DNA of 64,000 nt from Pseudomonas fluorescens Q2-87 (lineage in GTDB: Bacteria > Pseudomonadota > Gammaproteobacteria > Pseudomonadales > Pseudomonadaceae). Shown in pieces: positions 48,441-57,166 of the stretch. Position 1 is the first letter of the stretch, and every line of letters begins with the position of its first letter. The DNA lies in the NCBI RefSeq assembly GCF_000281895.1, contig NZ_CM001558.1, positions 3,166,556-3,230,555 on the forward strand, written 5' to 3'. A program made the translations under genes and the position numbers. The notes beneath the pieces were generated by a model, which saw nothing but the letters and a program-made list of their open reading frames with translations, was not told the origin of the DNA and ran no database searches.

Positions 48441-48568
48441 GATTACTCCGTCAAAGGTTTTAGAAAGATCGCCTGCCGGTGAGCAAGCATCGGTCGGTAA
48501 GAGGTGTAGCACAGTCCAAAGGCACAAAACACACCGGCCCAACTTCTGTGACGAGGATTGGCAGGCCG

Positions 48569-48940
48569 CTATCGCGAGCCACCGGCCAGCGCAACGGCGA
48601 TTGTCTGCTGCAGTTCGCGTTCGGAATACGGCTTGTGCAAGACCGGGCAACCCGCGTACTCGGGCGGTACGCCGCTGGCGCCGTAGCCTGTGCTGAAAAG
48701 AAAGGGGATATGGCGACTGCGCAGAATATCGGCCACCGGGAACACCCGCTCGCCGGCCAGGTTGACGTCCAGGATGGCCAGGTCAACCATCACCGTCCTG
48801 GCCATTTCACAAGCCGGGGCGAGTCGGGCAACGGACGCCACCACCCGGCATCCGAACTCTTCCAGCATGTCCTCGATCAACAAGGCGATCGCGCCTTCAT
48901 CCTCGACAACGAGCACCCGGGTCCCCGCGAATGGGGTCAT
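48569..48940 (-). CDS. Single-domain response regulator
   Basis: A 123-aa receiver domain only: acidic pocket VLVVEDEGAIAL, phospho-acceptor Asp in VDLAILDVNLAG, Thr in FLFSTGYG, Lys in VLHKPYSERELQ. There is no output domain. Such lone receivers usually follow HWE-type kinases and relay phosphate or act as competitors. Its ATG overlaps the kinase stop by 4 bp, so the two are translated together and probably form a pair. Confidence 0.9.
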   Translation of the reverse strand: MTPFAGTRVLVVEDEGAIALLIEDMLEEFGCRVVASVARLAPACEMARTVMVDLAILDVNLAGERVFPVADILRSRHIPFLFSTGYGASGVPPEYAGCPVLHKPYSERELQQTIAVALAGGSR

Positions 48941-51120
48941 GCCCCGGACGCTCCGATCATGAATGACAGGCGGCAGCGAAGCCCCTGCGGGGAGAAGTTG
49001 AGGTCGAATTCCCCACCCAGGTCGCGCTCGATGCAGCGCTTCATCAAGCGAGAACCCAACCCTTCCCGCTCCGGCTCGGAGACGGGTGGCCCGCCCTGCT
49101 CCTGCCAGTCCAGGTTCAACAGCGTGCCGTTCGGTTGAGATTGCACGCGCCAAGCGACCGACAGCGTCCCCGTCTCGACTGACATGGCGCCGTACTTGAG
49201 TGCGTTGATCGCCAACTCGTTGAGCGTCATCGTGAGGTTGAGCGCCACACGCGTGCCAACATCAATGGAAGGCCCCTCGAACACGACACGGTCGGGCTCG
49301 GCCCCGAAGACCGGCATCAACACCTCTTGGGCCAAGTTGTCCAGGGGTGTACTTCCCCAATGCCGCTTGGTCAACAGGTCGTGGGCCCGGGACAGCGCCA
49401 GCAGCCTGGCTTCGAATCGCCGATAACCATCTTTTGCATCCGCTGCATTGCGCGCCGTCTGGGCGGCCAGCGACTGCACCGTGGCAAGGGTGTTCTTGAC
49501 CCGATGATTGAGCTCGTCGATCAACGTCTTCTGCCGGTTCTCCGCCTGCTTTCGCTCGGTGATGTCCACCAGCATGTTGATCGCGCCCACCAGGTTGCCA
49601 TCGGCGTCGTGCAACGGCGTGGGGTACGGGGCGAACGGTACGCGGGTACCGTCCGGCCGCTCGGCAATGGCCTCGACGCCGCGTATCGGCCGGTTCTCCT
49701 TCAAGGCCACCGCCATGGGGCATTGGTCATGCGGCAACGCAGTGCCGTCGGTATTGAACAGCTTCCAGGTCACGCACCACATGTCGCCCAACTGCGGCGT
49801 TCTACCCGACAGCTCGACAGCGGCGCGATTGTAGAACGTGATGCGGCCCTCGGCGTCGGTGGTATACACCGCCGCCGGCAGCGCCTCGAGAAGGTTGCGC
49901 ATGTGCCGTTCACTCTCGCGGACCTGGTTCTCCATGCGCCGCGCCAGCGTGACGTCCTGCAACACGCGCACGCCGTAACGAAACTTACCGCCTGCGTCCC
50001 GGACCGAAGAGCTGTGGATGTCGAGAGACAGGACTTCACCATCAGGTTTCAAGGCGCGTTTGCGAAGCTCGTAATTGTCGAATTCCCCCGCCACCTGACG
50101 CGCGTACAGCGCCGCGTCCTGGGCTGCGCTCTCGGGATGGGTATAGTCGAGGAAGGTCATCGACAGGAGCTCTTCACGCGAGCGGCCCAGCATCTTGCAA
50201 AGGGCGTCGTTGACGCGCAACAGGCGACCGTCGATGTCGGCCTCGGCAATGCCGATCGTGGCCGCTTCGTAGGTCGCCGAAAGCCGGTCGTCACTCTCCT
50301 GTCGCGCGACTTCGGCGGCATGGACGCAGGTCATATCAACGGTAAAGCAACGCGTGTTGAAAAGCTTGCCGTCGGCAAAACGCCCATTCGAGGTGATCGT
50401 CACATGCCTGATCGAACCGTCCTTGGCCTTCAGGCGCGCCGGATAGCCCTCCAGACGGTCACCGCTCTGCAATCGGGTGAGGATGTCGCCGATCACCGGC
50501 TCATCGACATGAAACTCGGTAATGTGACGACCAATGTACTCGTCCGCCGAGTAACCCAGGAGCGCCAGTTCGGCCTTGTTGGCGCGCAGGATAATGCCCT
50601 CGCCACTCACAATATGAAGGCCCACGGCACTGTTTTCGAAAAAGTCCTCGAGGTCGGCACTCTTGCGCCGAAGCTCATCGGCCATGGCGTGATGCGCCGA
50701 GACGTCCTGGAAGCAGTTGATTGCCCCTTGGATGATGCCTCGCCGGTCTCGCAACGCGCGGATATTCATCAGCGCCACGAACCGCGAGCCATCCGGACGC
50801 TGGACGATGGCTTCCTGATTGCGCGCCGCAACGCCTGCAGCGAGGGCACAAGCCATCGGGCCATGGTCATGCGCCAGGGGCGTTCCTTCGAGCGAGAAAA
50901 GACGATGGGAGCCGCAGAAGCGGTCACCGTTTTCGCCCAGTACCGGCGCCCTTCCCCACAACTCGGTCGCCTCGTGGTTGTACCTGACGAGCCACCCGTC
51001 GCGATCACAGAGATACACCGCACCGGGAATCGCATCGAGCGCGTCCGTTCCCATGGCGATCAGGCTCTCATACTCGCTGGGTGCAAGCCCTTCCCTGGGT
51101 AGCTCTTCAATATTCGACAT
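48937..51120 (-). CDS. Multi-PAS HWE-family sensor histidine kinase
   Basis: 727 aa, soluble (no membrane segment seen). Four PAS domains in a row can be followed: about 25-135 (LDAIPGAVYLCDRDGWLVRYN), 150-265 (FFENSAVGLHIVSGEGIILRAN), 280-395 (TYEAATIGIAEADIDGRLLRVN) and 405-520 (LLEALPAAVYTTDAEGRITFYN). The HWE/HisKA_2 kinase region then follows: phospho-His in DELNHRVKNTLATVQSLAAQT and the N box NELAINALKYGA. Domains 1 and 4 are close duplicates (GRAPVLGENGDRFCGSHRLF / GRTPQLGDMWCVTWKLF). It likely senses a cytoplasmic or diffusible signal such as light, redox or an aromatic compound. It is coupled to the single receiver downstream. Confidence 0.9.
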   Translation of the reverse strand: MSNIEELPREGLAPSEYESLIAMGTDALDAIPGAVYLCDRDGWLVRYNHEATELWGRAPVLGENGDRFCGSHRLFSLEGTPLAHDHGPMACALAAGVAARNQEAIVQRPDGSRFVALMNIRALRDRRGIIQGAINCFQDVSAHHAMADELRRKSADLEDFFENSAVGLHIVSGEGIILRANKAELALLGYSADEYIGRHITEFHVDEPVIGDILTRLQSGDRLEGYPARLKAKDGSIRHVTITSNGRFADGKLFNTRCFTVDMTCVHAAEVARQESDDRLSATYEAATIGIAEADIDGRLLRVNDALCKMLGRSREELLSMTFLDYTHPESAAQDAALYARQVAGEFDNYELRKRALKPDGEVLSLDIHSSSVRDAGGKFRYGVRVLQDVTLARRMENQVRESERHMRNLLEALPAAVYTTDAEGRITFYNRAAVELSGRTPQLGDMWCVTWKLFNTDGTALPHDQCPMAVALKENRPIRGVEAIAERPDGTRVPFAPYPTPLHDADGNLVGAINMLVDITERKQAENRQKTLIDELNHRVKNTLATVQSLAAQTARNAADAKDGYRRFEARLLALSRAHDLLTKRHWGSTPLDNLAQEVLMPVFGAEPDRVVFEGPSIDVGTRVALNLTMTLNELAINALKYGAMSVETGTLSVAWRVQSQPNGTLLNLDWQEQGGPPVSEPEREGLGSRLMKRCIERDLGGEFDLNFSPQGLRCRLSFMIGASGA

Positions 51121-51276
51121 CTGTCATCCTCAAACCGCCTGGCTGCAACGCCCTTGCTTCCCGTGCTGCCTACCCGAGCCGCCGATAGGCATGGATATTT
51201 CTACAGCACGGTAATGGACTCTAGATCCTTATTGACGGCCCTAGTTCAGCGAACTTGATATTACTGTCTTTGCCAC

Positions 51277-52116
51277 TCAGAACCCGAAGAGTTCCCGGGG
51301 CGCTTGCACCGTCAACGCGTGCATGAGCGAGGGCGAACACTGCAACGCTTGCAACTGCCCAGCGACCGTAGCGAAATCGACATCCTGCTCATGCTGCGTG
51401 TGGGGCCAGTCACTGCCCCATACCAGGCGCCGCGGACCGAAGCTCTGCTCCAGCAACGACAACGAGGCGCGGGCAAATTCGAGGTTCTGCTGGTCGGTGG
51501 CGGCCAATCGATAAATGCCCGACACCTTGACCCAGACCTGCCCGCCAGGTCCCCCCTCGATCAACTCGGCAAAGCCCGGCTGATCAAGGCCCAAACGCGC
51601 ATCCGGACGACCGAAGTGATCGATCACCAACTTGACGCCGAACGGTATCAACTGCCGCAACAGCACTGGCAGGTCCGCCATGGGCGCATGTAACTCGACG
51701 TGCCAGTCCAGCTCGGCAATGCGGCCAAAGAAGCTTCTCCAGGCAGTGTCGCTAAAGTCAGGCAAGGCTTGGCCCATCAGGTTCAAGCGAACGCCGACTA
51801 CGCCCAGCCGGGCCATATCGCCCATTTCGGCAGCGCTGGCATCCCGTTCCAGCACCACGACTGCGCGCAACCGCTGCGGCGCCTGCCGTAGCGCGTCCAG
51901 CAAATAGCGGTTGTCGGTGCCGAGAAAACTGGGTTGCACCAATACGCCATGGCTCAGGCCGTGGGCGTGCAAGTGGCCCAGGTACTGTTCGAGCGTGGCG
52001 TCATAACCCGGGGTATAGCGCCGCGCCGTCGCCAGGGTCAGCTGGCGACTGAACACGTGGGCATGTGAATCGATGCCGGTGATCGGCGTGAAACGGTTAT
52101 CAGGCATGGGTTTCAT
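51277..52116 (-). CDS. Amidohydrolase-superfamily lactonase/hydrolase (LigI-like)
   Basis: A 279-aa TIM-barrel of the amidohydrolase_2 family. Metal/active-site elements: ITGIDSHAHVFSR (first strand, HxH), WHVELHAP, VKLVIDHFGRPDA, and LVWGSDWPHTQHE with the conserved Asp. Relatives hydrolyse lactones of aromatic or sugar-acid pathways (2-pyrone-4,6-dicarboxylate lactonase, sugar lactones). It sits 19 bp downstream of an MFS transporter gene, and a GntR gene lies upstream of both, giving a compact catabolic cassette. The substrate is unknown. ATG 52116 is chosen; ATG 52107 is possible. Confidence 0.85.
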   Translation of the reverse strand: MKPMPDNRFTPITGIDSHAHVFSRQLTLATARRYTPGYDATLEQYLGHLHAHGLSHGVLVQPSFLGTDNRYLLDALRQAPQRLRAVVVLERDASAAEMGDMARLGVVGVRLNLMGQALPDFSDTAWRSFFGRIAELDWHVELHAPMADLPVLLRQLIPFGVKLVIDHFGRPDARLGLDQPGFAELIEGGPGGQVWVKVSGIYRLAATDQQNLEFARASLSLLEQSFGPRRLVWGSDWPHTQHEQDVDFATVAGQLQALQCSPSLMHALTVQAPRELFGF

Positions 52117-52135
52117 CTATCGAAGGTAGAGGTCG

Positions 52136-53425
52136 TCAGGCTCGCGCGCCCTGGTTGTCCAAGGCCGGGGCTGGCTGCGATGGGTTCGATGCGTCCAGAT
52201 TGCGGCCCCGGGTTTCCGGCAAACACAGCGCCGCAATCACCGCCACGCCATAGGCGATCCCGGCATCGATGCCAATGGCCGAGCCCAACGACATTGAATC
52301 GCTCATGTGCCCGACCAGGAACGGGAACACTGCCGAGAGCACCCGGCCGAAGTTGTAGCAGAACCCCACGCCGGCGCCGCGTACATCGGCCGGGTACAAC
52401 TCGTTGAACAAGGCCCCGAGGCTCGCCGGAATGCCCGCCGCGAAAAAGCCCAGCGGGAACCCTAGGAACAGCATCTGGGTATTGCTCAGCGGCAGGAACA
52501 CGTAGCACTGCACCGTGACGACACAGCACAGCGCGAACAGCACGATGTTCTTGCGCCGGCCAATGCGGTCGATCAACAGGCCGCTGACCACGCAACCGCA
52601 CCAGAACGCCAAGATGATGACCGCAAGGTAACCACCGGAATTGAGCACCGACAGGTTGCGTTCGGTCTTGAGGAAGGTCGGCAGCCACGTCATCACCGCG
52701 TGATAACCACCGTGCGCGCCCAGCCCCAGCAATCCGCCGAACAAGGTCACACGGATCAGTTCGGGACGAAAGATACCGCCCAGGGACTTGAAGAAATTCT
52801 GCGGGATGGTCTTGTCCTTTTGCAGACGCTGAAAGCTGTCAGGCTCCTCGACATTGCGCCGCACCCAAATGATCAGGAACGACGGCAGCAGGCCGACGAC
52901 GAACATCACCCGCCAGGCCATGTCCTGCGGGACGAAGGAGTAGATCAGGGTGAAGACGCCCACCGCCAAGCCCCAGCCCACCGCCCAGGCACTTTGCACT
53001 GTGCCCATGACCTTGCCGCGGTACTTGGGATTGATGGTTTCGGCCATCAGCACCGCACCGGCGGCCCATTCCCCGCCAATGCCGAACCCTTGCAGGGCCT
53101 TGACCATCAATAGCTGGTGAAAACCCGTGACGAACGCGGACAAGAAGGTGAAGACGGAAAACCACACGATCATCCATTGCAACGTGCGCACCCGCCCGTA
53201 GCGGTCCGACAGCGTGCCGCCGACCCAGCCGCCGATGGCTGAAGTCACCAGCGTCACGCCGCTGATCAGCCCCGCGTCGCCCTTGGTCAAGGCGAAAGCG
53301 GCGATCAGCGCCGGAATCGCAAGGCCGAACATTTGTACTTCGAGGGCGTCCAGCGACCAACCGCCGAAACAGGCCCAAAACGTTTTGCGCTCACGCGCTG
53401 TGATTTGGCGATACCAACTGAACAT
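52136..53425 (-). CDS. MFS transporter (aromatic-acid/metabolite proton symporter type)
   Basis: A 429-aa membrane protein with 12 predicted helices. Family signatures: WSLDALEVQMFGLAIPALIAAF, the loop GGWVGGTLSDRYGRVRTL between helices 2 and 3, GFGIGGEWAAGAVLMAET, and PADVRGAGVGFCYNFGRVLSAVFPFLVG in the second half. This is the sialate/benzoate/shikimate-type symporter group. ATG 53425 has AAGGA 8-9 nt upstream. It probably imports the substrate of the adjacent amidohydrolase, under the GntR regulator encoded 138 bp upstream. Confidence 0.92.
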   Translation of the reverse strand: MFSWYRQITARERKTFWACFGGWSLDALEVQMFGLAIPALIAAFALTKGDAGLISGVTLVTSAIGGWVGGTLSDRYGRVRTLQWMIVWFSVFTFLSAFVTGFHQLLMVKALQGFGIGGEWAAGAVLMAETINPKYRGKVMGTVQSAWAVGWGLAVGVFTLIYSFVPQDMAWRVMFVVGLLPSFLIIWVRRNVEEPDSFQRLQKDKTIPQNFFKSLGGIFRPELIRVTLFGGLLGLGAHGGYHAVMTWLPTFLKTERNLSVLNSGGYLAVIILAFWCGCVVSGLLIDRIGRRKNIVLFALCCVVTVQCYVFLPLSNTQMLFLGFPLGFFAAGIPASLGALFNELYPADVRGAGVGFCYNFGRVLSAVFPFLVGHMSDSMSLGSAIGIDAGIAYGVAVIAALCLPETRGRNLDASNPSQPAPALDNQGARA

Positions 53426-53563
53426 GGTTCTTATCCTTATAAGTGGAACGATAGGCAGCCGAGAGCGAACCGCGCCGCTACGGGGCAAGGCTTGGCAAAC
53501 AAAACGAAAACGACAACGACAACGGCGACCGACTCGCCGCCGGTGTCCGCTAAACCGGCAGGT

Positions 53564-54295
53564 TCAACGGATTTCCACGCTGTAGCGGAAATGCTCGGCA
53601 TGCCCGCGAGAGCGTCGCCATTCCAGCGGATTGCCGGCGTAATCCCTCGCCAGCCGCTCGATCACCACCACCGGGCTGTTGACCGGTACGTGCAGCAGCC
53701 GCGCGTGGACCTCGTTCACCGACTCAGCGGTGAGGGTTTCCTCGGCGTAGGCCACCACCTGAGCGCAGATTTCTTCGTAGATGGGGTAAAGCAATGGCCC
53801 TTTTTGATTCAGGTCGATTTCAAGCAGTGCTTGGAACCGGCTGCGCGGCAGCCAGATTTCTTCGGCGAGTACCGGCTCCTCGTCCAGCAGCCGCACACGA
53901 ACGAGACGGATCACCGGCGCATCGACCGGCAGGCCCAACGCCTGGGCGACAGCCGAGGGCGCAGGCACCGGTTCGATGGATAAAATTCGACTTTCCGGCA
54001 CCCGGCGCTCTCCCGAGGCGGATTGAAACCGGAAGAAACGGAACAGCGAGGATTGAAACTGCGGCCGACGAATGAAAGTGCCTCGACCCTGCTGGCGCTC
54101 CAGCACGCCTTCGCTGACCAACGCGTCGATCGCCTTGCGCACCGTGCCGGTGGACAGCTGGTACTCCGCTGACAACGCAGCCTCGGTAGGAATCGCCTCC
54201 CCCGGCCGCCAGCGATTGTTGGCGATCTGCTCGGCCAAATGGTCGCGCAGGCGTTGATATAGCGGCAGGCGGACATCACTGGAAAGCGCGTTCAT
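53564..54295 (-). CDS. GntR-family regulator, HutC/UTRA subfamily
   Basis: 243 aa. N-terminal winged helix (LYQRLRDHLAEQIANNRWRPGEAIPTEAALSAEYQLSTGTVRKAIDALVSEGVLERQQGRGTFI) and C-terminal UTRA ligand domain (RLVRVRLLDEEPVLAEEIWLPRSRF ... SVNEVHARLLHVPVNSPVVVIERLARDYAGNPLEWRRSRGHAEHFRYSVEI). AAGG lies 8 nt before ATG 54295. It is likely the repressor of the MFS/amidohydrolase pair downstream on the same strand. A weak inverted site TAGTCATCTA lies about 20 bp upstream of the gene. Confidence 0.9.
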   Translation of the reverse strand: MNALSSDVRLPLYQRLRDHLAEQIANNRWRPGEAIPTEAALSAEYQLSTGTVRKAIDALVSEGVLERQQGRGTFIRRPQFQSSLFRFFRFQSASGERRVPESRILSIEPVPAPSAVAQALGLPVDAPVIRLVRVRLLDEEPVLAEEIWLPRSRFQALLEIDLNQKGPLLYPIYEEICAQVVAYAEETLTAESVNEVHARLLHVPVNSPVVVIERLARDYAGNPLEWRRSRGHAEHFRYSVEIR

Positions 54296-54469
54296 CGACC
54301 TTATTCACCTTGTTATGTAGTCATCTATATGAATCTTGGGGCGAGTATTTGCCGTCCCCCTGCGGGTTGTCAAGATTGGAAAGCAGGTGTGGCTGACGAA
54401 CGGAGCCCTTCGCAGTGAAGGACCGCGCTCGACATCGGCTAGCAAAAACGCTTGGGAACCATGCCGCAG

Positions 54470-55810
54470 TCAGCTTTCGACACGTGCAAGCGGAAGCCAG
54501 ATGCGGACTTCGAAGCCGTCTTGCCGGCCATCGGCGGGTGACATCAGGGACATTCTGCCGTTGATTCCTTGCACGATCGCCTTGGCAATCGCCAGCCCCA
54601 GCCCAGCACCACCGATTCGGCTCTCACCGCGCACAAAACGCTCGGTCAAATGGTGCAACACGGCTTCTGGCACGGTCGGGCCGCCGTTAATCACGCGCAG
54701 CAGCGCTTGGTCGTCAAGGATGATTTGGATGGGTTGATCCGTCGCTCCGTATTTGAGCGCGTTCTCAATCAAATTGCGCAACAGAATGCCGAATGCGTCT
54801 GGGTCAATGCTCGAATAAACGCAGGCCTGCGCCGGAAGTTGCAAGTCGATCCGGCGAGCGCTGCTGTGCTGCCACTCGTCCACCACATGTGCCAACGAGG
54901 GGATAAGATCCTGGGGCGTTTGTGATAAAAGCCCGCCCCCCTCGGCCTTGGCCAGCTGCATGAGTTTTTCCGACAGGCGTGCTAACTCGCGCAATGCACT
55001 TTCAATCTTTTGCACACGCAACCGCAACGGACCTTCGGGGGCTTCATGGTGTAGGCGCTGGACTTGCGCCAACGTCGCGGCCAACGGCGTGCGCAACTCA
55101 TGTGCGCTGTTGGCGGTGAAGCTGCGTTCGGCGTCGAGGGCCTTGCGCATGCGTTCCAGCAAGTGATTGACCGCGTCGGCCAGCGGATCGATTTCCGAGG
55201 GCAGGCGTGTGACGCTGATCGGCGATAAATCACCTGCGCCACGGGCCTCCAAGGCGCCGCGATAAGCCCGCACGCTGCGCAGGCTGAGGCGCACCAATGC
55301 CCAGGTGCCCAGCAGGCTGACGGGAATCAACAGCCATAAGGGCGACAACAAGGCCCACAAGGCTTCCTGTGCGGCCTCGCGGCGATGGTGCAAGGGCTCG
55401 GCGACTTCGATGAACAGCGTCTGGTCTTGCGTACTGGCGCCGTATAAGCGGTACTTTCCAGTGCTGGAAAAGCCCTCGAAGGGCTGTTCGCTGAATATCT
55501 TCGGGTTGGCATCGTAGGACTGCATCAGGACCCTGCCGCCGGCATCACGCACCTGGTACGTCAGGTATGCCTTGTGCGTCGTCAAGCTCACTACCTGTTG
55601 CATCTGGCCCGGCTCCGTCCGATTGCCGAGGCCTAGCACAGCCAGGGGCAACATGCGCTGGGCGGTTTCTTCAAGGGCACTGTCAAACGCCTCGTCCAAC
55701 TCATGTTGCAATCCCCGCCAAGCGCCGGCCGTCGCTGCCAGCCAAAGCAGAGTCATGCCCAGCGTAAGTCCCAGGCCGAGACGTTTTTGCAGGCTGAACG
55801 AGCGCTTCAT
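54470..55810 (-). CDS. OmpR-partner sensor histidine kinase (QseC/PmrB-like)
   Basis: 446 aa. Two transmembrane helices (LGLGLTLGMTLLWLAATAGAW near the start; LLSPLWLLIPVSLLGTWALV near 170) bound a periplasmic sensor segment of about 135 residues. Then HAMP-like region, dimerisation/phospho-His motif SAHELRTPLAATLAQVQ, N box LIENALKYGA, G boxes GGAGLGLAIAKAIVQGI. It phosphorylates the response regulator whose stop overlaps its ATG by 4 bp. The signal is unknown; the divergent redox operon suggests a metal, redox or oxidant cue. Confidence 0.9.
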   Translation of the reverse strand: MKRSFSLQKRLGLGLTLGMTLLWLAATAGAWRGLQHELDEAFDSALEETAQRMLPLAVLGLGNRTEPGQMQQVVSLTTHKAYLTYQVRDAGGRVLMQSYDANPKIFSEQPFEGFSSTGKYRLYGASTQDQTLFIEVAEPLHHRREAAQEALWALLSPLWLLIPVSLLGTWALVRLSLRSVRAYRGALEARGAGDLSPISVTRLPSEIDPLADAVNHLLERMRKALDAERSFTANSAHELRTPLAATLAQVQRLHHEAPEGPLRLRVQKIESALRELARLSEKLMQLAKAEGGGLLSQTPQDLIPSLAHVVDEWQHSSARRIDLQLPAQACVYSSIDPDAFGILLRNLIENALKYGATDQPIQIILDDQALLRVINGGPTVPEAVLHHLTERFVRGESRIGGAGLGLAIAKAIVQGINGRMSLMSPADGRQDGFEVRIWLPLARVES

Positions 55811-56466
55811 GGCGACACCAATCGGTAGCCCATGCCACGCACGGTTTCGATGAGGTCGCGACCGAGCTTCTTGCGCATCCGGCTGATATAGACCTCAATG
55901 GTGTTGCTCTCGATCTCGGCGCCAAAGGCGTACAGCCGCTCTTCAAGCTGCGCCTTGGACAGGAGCGCACCGGGGCGCTGGATGAAGGCCTCCAACAGCG
56001 CCCATTCCCGCGCGGTAAGGTCGACGCAAACGCCGGCCACCTGCACCGTACGTGCGCTGATATCGAGCTGCAGTTCACCGAGCCTGATCTGCGGGTTGGG
56101 GTTGCCGCTGTAACGACGGGCCACTGCCGCCACCCGAGCCGAAAGCTCGAACAAATCGAAGGGCTTGACCAAATAGTCATCGGCGCCAGCATTCAGGCCG
56201 GCAATACGGTCGGATATCTGGTCCTGGGCGGTCAGGATGATCACCGGCGTTGCGTCTCCTGCGCGGCGCTGCTGGCGCAAGAAATCCAACCCGCGCCCGT
56301 CGGGCAGCATCAGGTCAAGCAGTATCAGGTCGTAGGGGATCGCGCGCACGCTATTGCGCGCATGAGCGAGCCGCTGCACCCAATCGACGGCATGGCCGTC
56401 CTCGGTAATCTGCTCGCGCACCGCCTCTCCCAACCCCGGCGCGTCCTCAACCAATAAAACCCGCAT
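55807..56466 (-). CDS. OmpR-family response regulator (QseB/PmrA-like)
   Basis: 219 aa. Receiver domain: VLLVEDAPGLGEAVREQI, Asp in DLILLDLMLPDGRGLDF, Lys in YLVKPFDLFEL. The C-terminal winged helix ends LLEAFIQRPGALLSKAQLEERLYAFGAEIESNTIEVYISRMRKKLGRDLIETVRGMGYRL. First gene of the two-component operon. Two 21-bp direct-repeat sites in the 205-bp region upstream (56531 and 56612) fit an OmpR-type dimer footprint, one next to this gene and one next to the divergent DUF2271 operon. Confidence 0.92.
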   Translation of the reverse strand: MRVLLVEDAPGLGEAVREQITEDGHAVDWVQRLAHARNSVRAIPYDLILLDLMLPDGRGLDFLRQQRRAGDATPVIILTAQDQISDRIAGLNAGADDYLVKPFDLFELSARVAAVARRYSGNPNPQIRLGELQLDISARTVQVAGVCVDLTAREWALLEAFIQRPGALLSKAQLEERLYAFGAEIESNTIEVYISRMRKKLGRDLIETVRGMGYRLVSP

Positions 56467-56530
56467 TTCAAGCTCCTGTGAGGGTGATCGTGCAGCACCC
56501 TACCCGCCCTGGCTGACGTGAATCTGAAGA

Positions 56531-56551
56531 TTCAGGTGGTTGTCAGGAATC
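56531..56551. promoter_or_regulatory. Response-regulator site, copy 1
   Basis: TTCAG-G-TGG-T-TGTCAG-G-AATC. It contains two tandem half-sites (TTCAG and TGTCAG, 10 bp apart), the pattern of OmpR-family boxes, and matches copy 2 at 56612 in 18 of 21 positions. It lies 65 bp before the response-regulator start and next to the palindrome TGAATCT-GA-AGATTCA (56519-56534). Confidence 0.6.
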
Positions 56552-56611
56552 CACCATAAGGTCTGCCAGCAACGACGCTGCGCAACGGCACGAGCATGAC
56601 GCCGGCCAGGG

Positions 56612-56632
56612 TTCAGCTGGCTGTCAGCAATC
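56612..56632. promoter_or_regulatory. Response-regulator site, copy 2
   Basis: TTCAG-C-TGG-C-TGTCAG-C-AATC, the second copy of the direct-repeat site, 40 bp before the DUF2271 start codon. Its position is right for activating the redox operon. Confidence 0.6.
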
Positions 56633-56671
56633 GAGTCCAGGCTCTTGACCCAACGATCAAAAGGACACCCC

Positions 56672-57142
56672 ATGAAGAAGATCATCGCTGCAACCTTTCT
56701 CGCCGGCATCATCGCCCTGCCAACACTGGCCCAGGCACGTGAAGTGACCCTGACCACGCAGCTCAAACGCTACAGCGGAAACGATGCCTACCTGGTGATC
56801 TATGTCACAGACGCCAATGGCCAATATCAGAAAACCCTTTGGGTCGCCGGCAAGAAAGCCAAGTACTACAAGCATCTGGCCGACTGGGCCCGCGCAAGCA
56901 AGATGAACCCGAGCGAGTTCGACGGCGTCAGCGGTGCCAGCGTCGGCAGCGGCGACACCCTCAAGGTCAGCGTCGAGCTGGCGGACACCCTGATCGATGC
57001 CGGGTATCAGATCCGCATCGACAGCGCCGTCGAAGACAAGCGCGATGCCCGTGCCGATGTCAGCGTGCCCCTGACCTCGGCGGGTGCAGGCAAACCGGCG
57101 ACAGGCAATACCTACATCGAATCCTTTACCTACGCGTTGTAG
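56672..57142 (+). CDS. Periplasmic DUF2271 protein
   Basis: 156 aa. Signal peptide MKKIIAATFLAGIIALPTLAQA, then a small beta-rich domain of the DUF2271 type (LTTQLKRYSGNDAYLVIYVTDANGQYQKTLWVAGKKAKYYKHLADWARAS, later DAGYQIRIDSAVEDKRDARADVSVPL). Expected in the periplasm. DUF2271 genes commonly sit beside PepSY flavoproteins and apbE, as here, and the product may carry FMN attached by ApbE or act as its electron partner; no experimental role is known to me. ATG 56672 has AAGGA upstream. Confidence 0.85.
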   Translation: MKKIIAATFLAGIIALPTLAQAREVTLTTQLKRYSGNDAYLVIYVTDANGQYQKTLWVAGKKAKYYKHLADWARASKMNPSEFDGVSGASVGSGDTLKVSVELADTLIDAGYQIRIDSAVEDKRDARADVSVPLTSAGAGKPATGNTYIESFTYAL

Positions 57143-57166
57143 CACCTGTACTTCTGGAGGCTGAAC

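Noticed and set aside
54296..54469. GntR operator TAGTCATCTA upstream of the regulator
   Set aside because: The symmetry is imperfect and only one copy is seen, so it is mentioned with the gene but not listed as a site.
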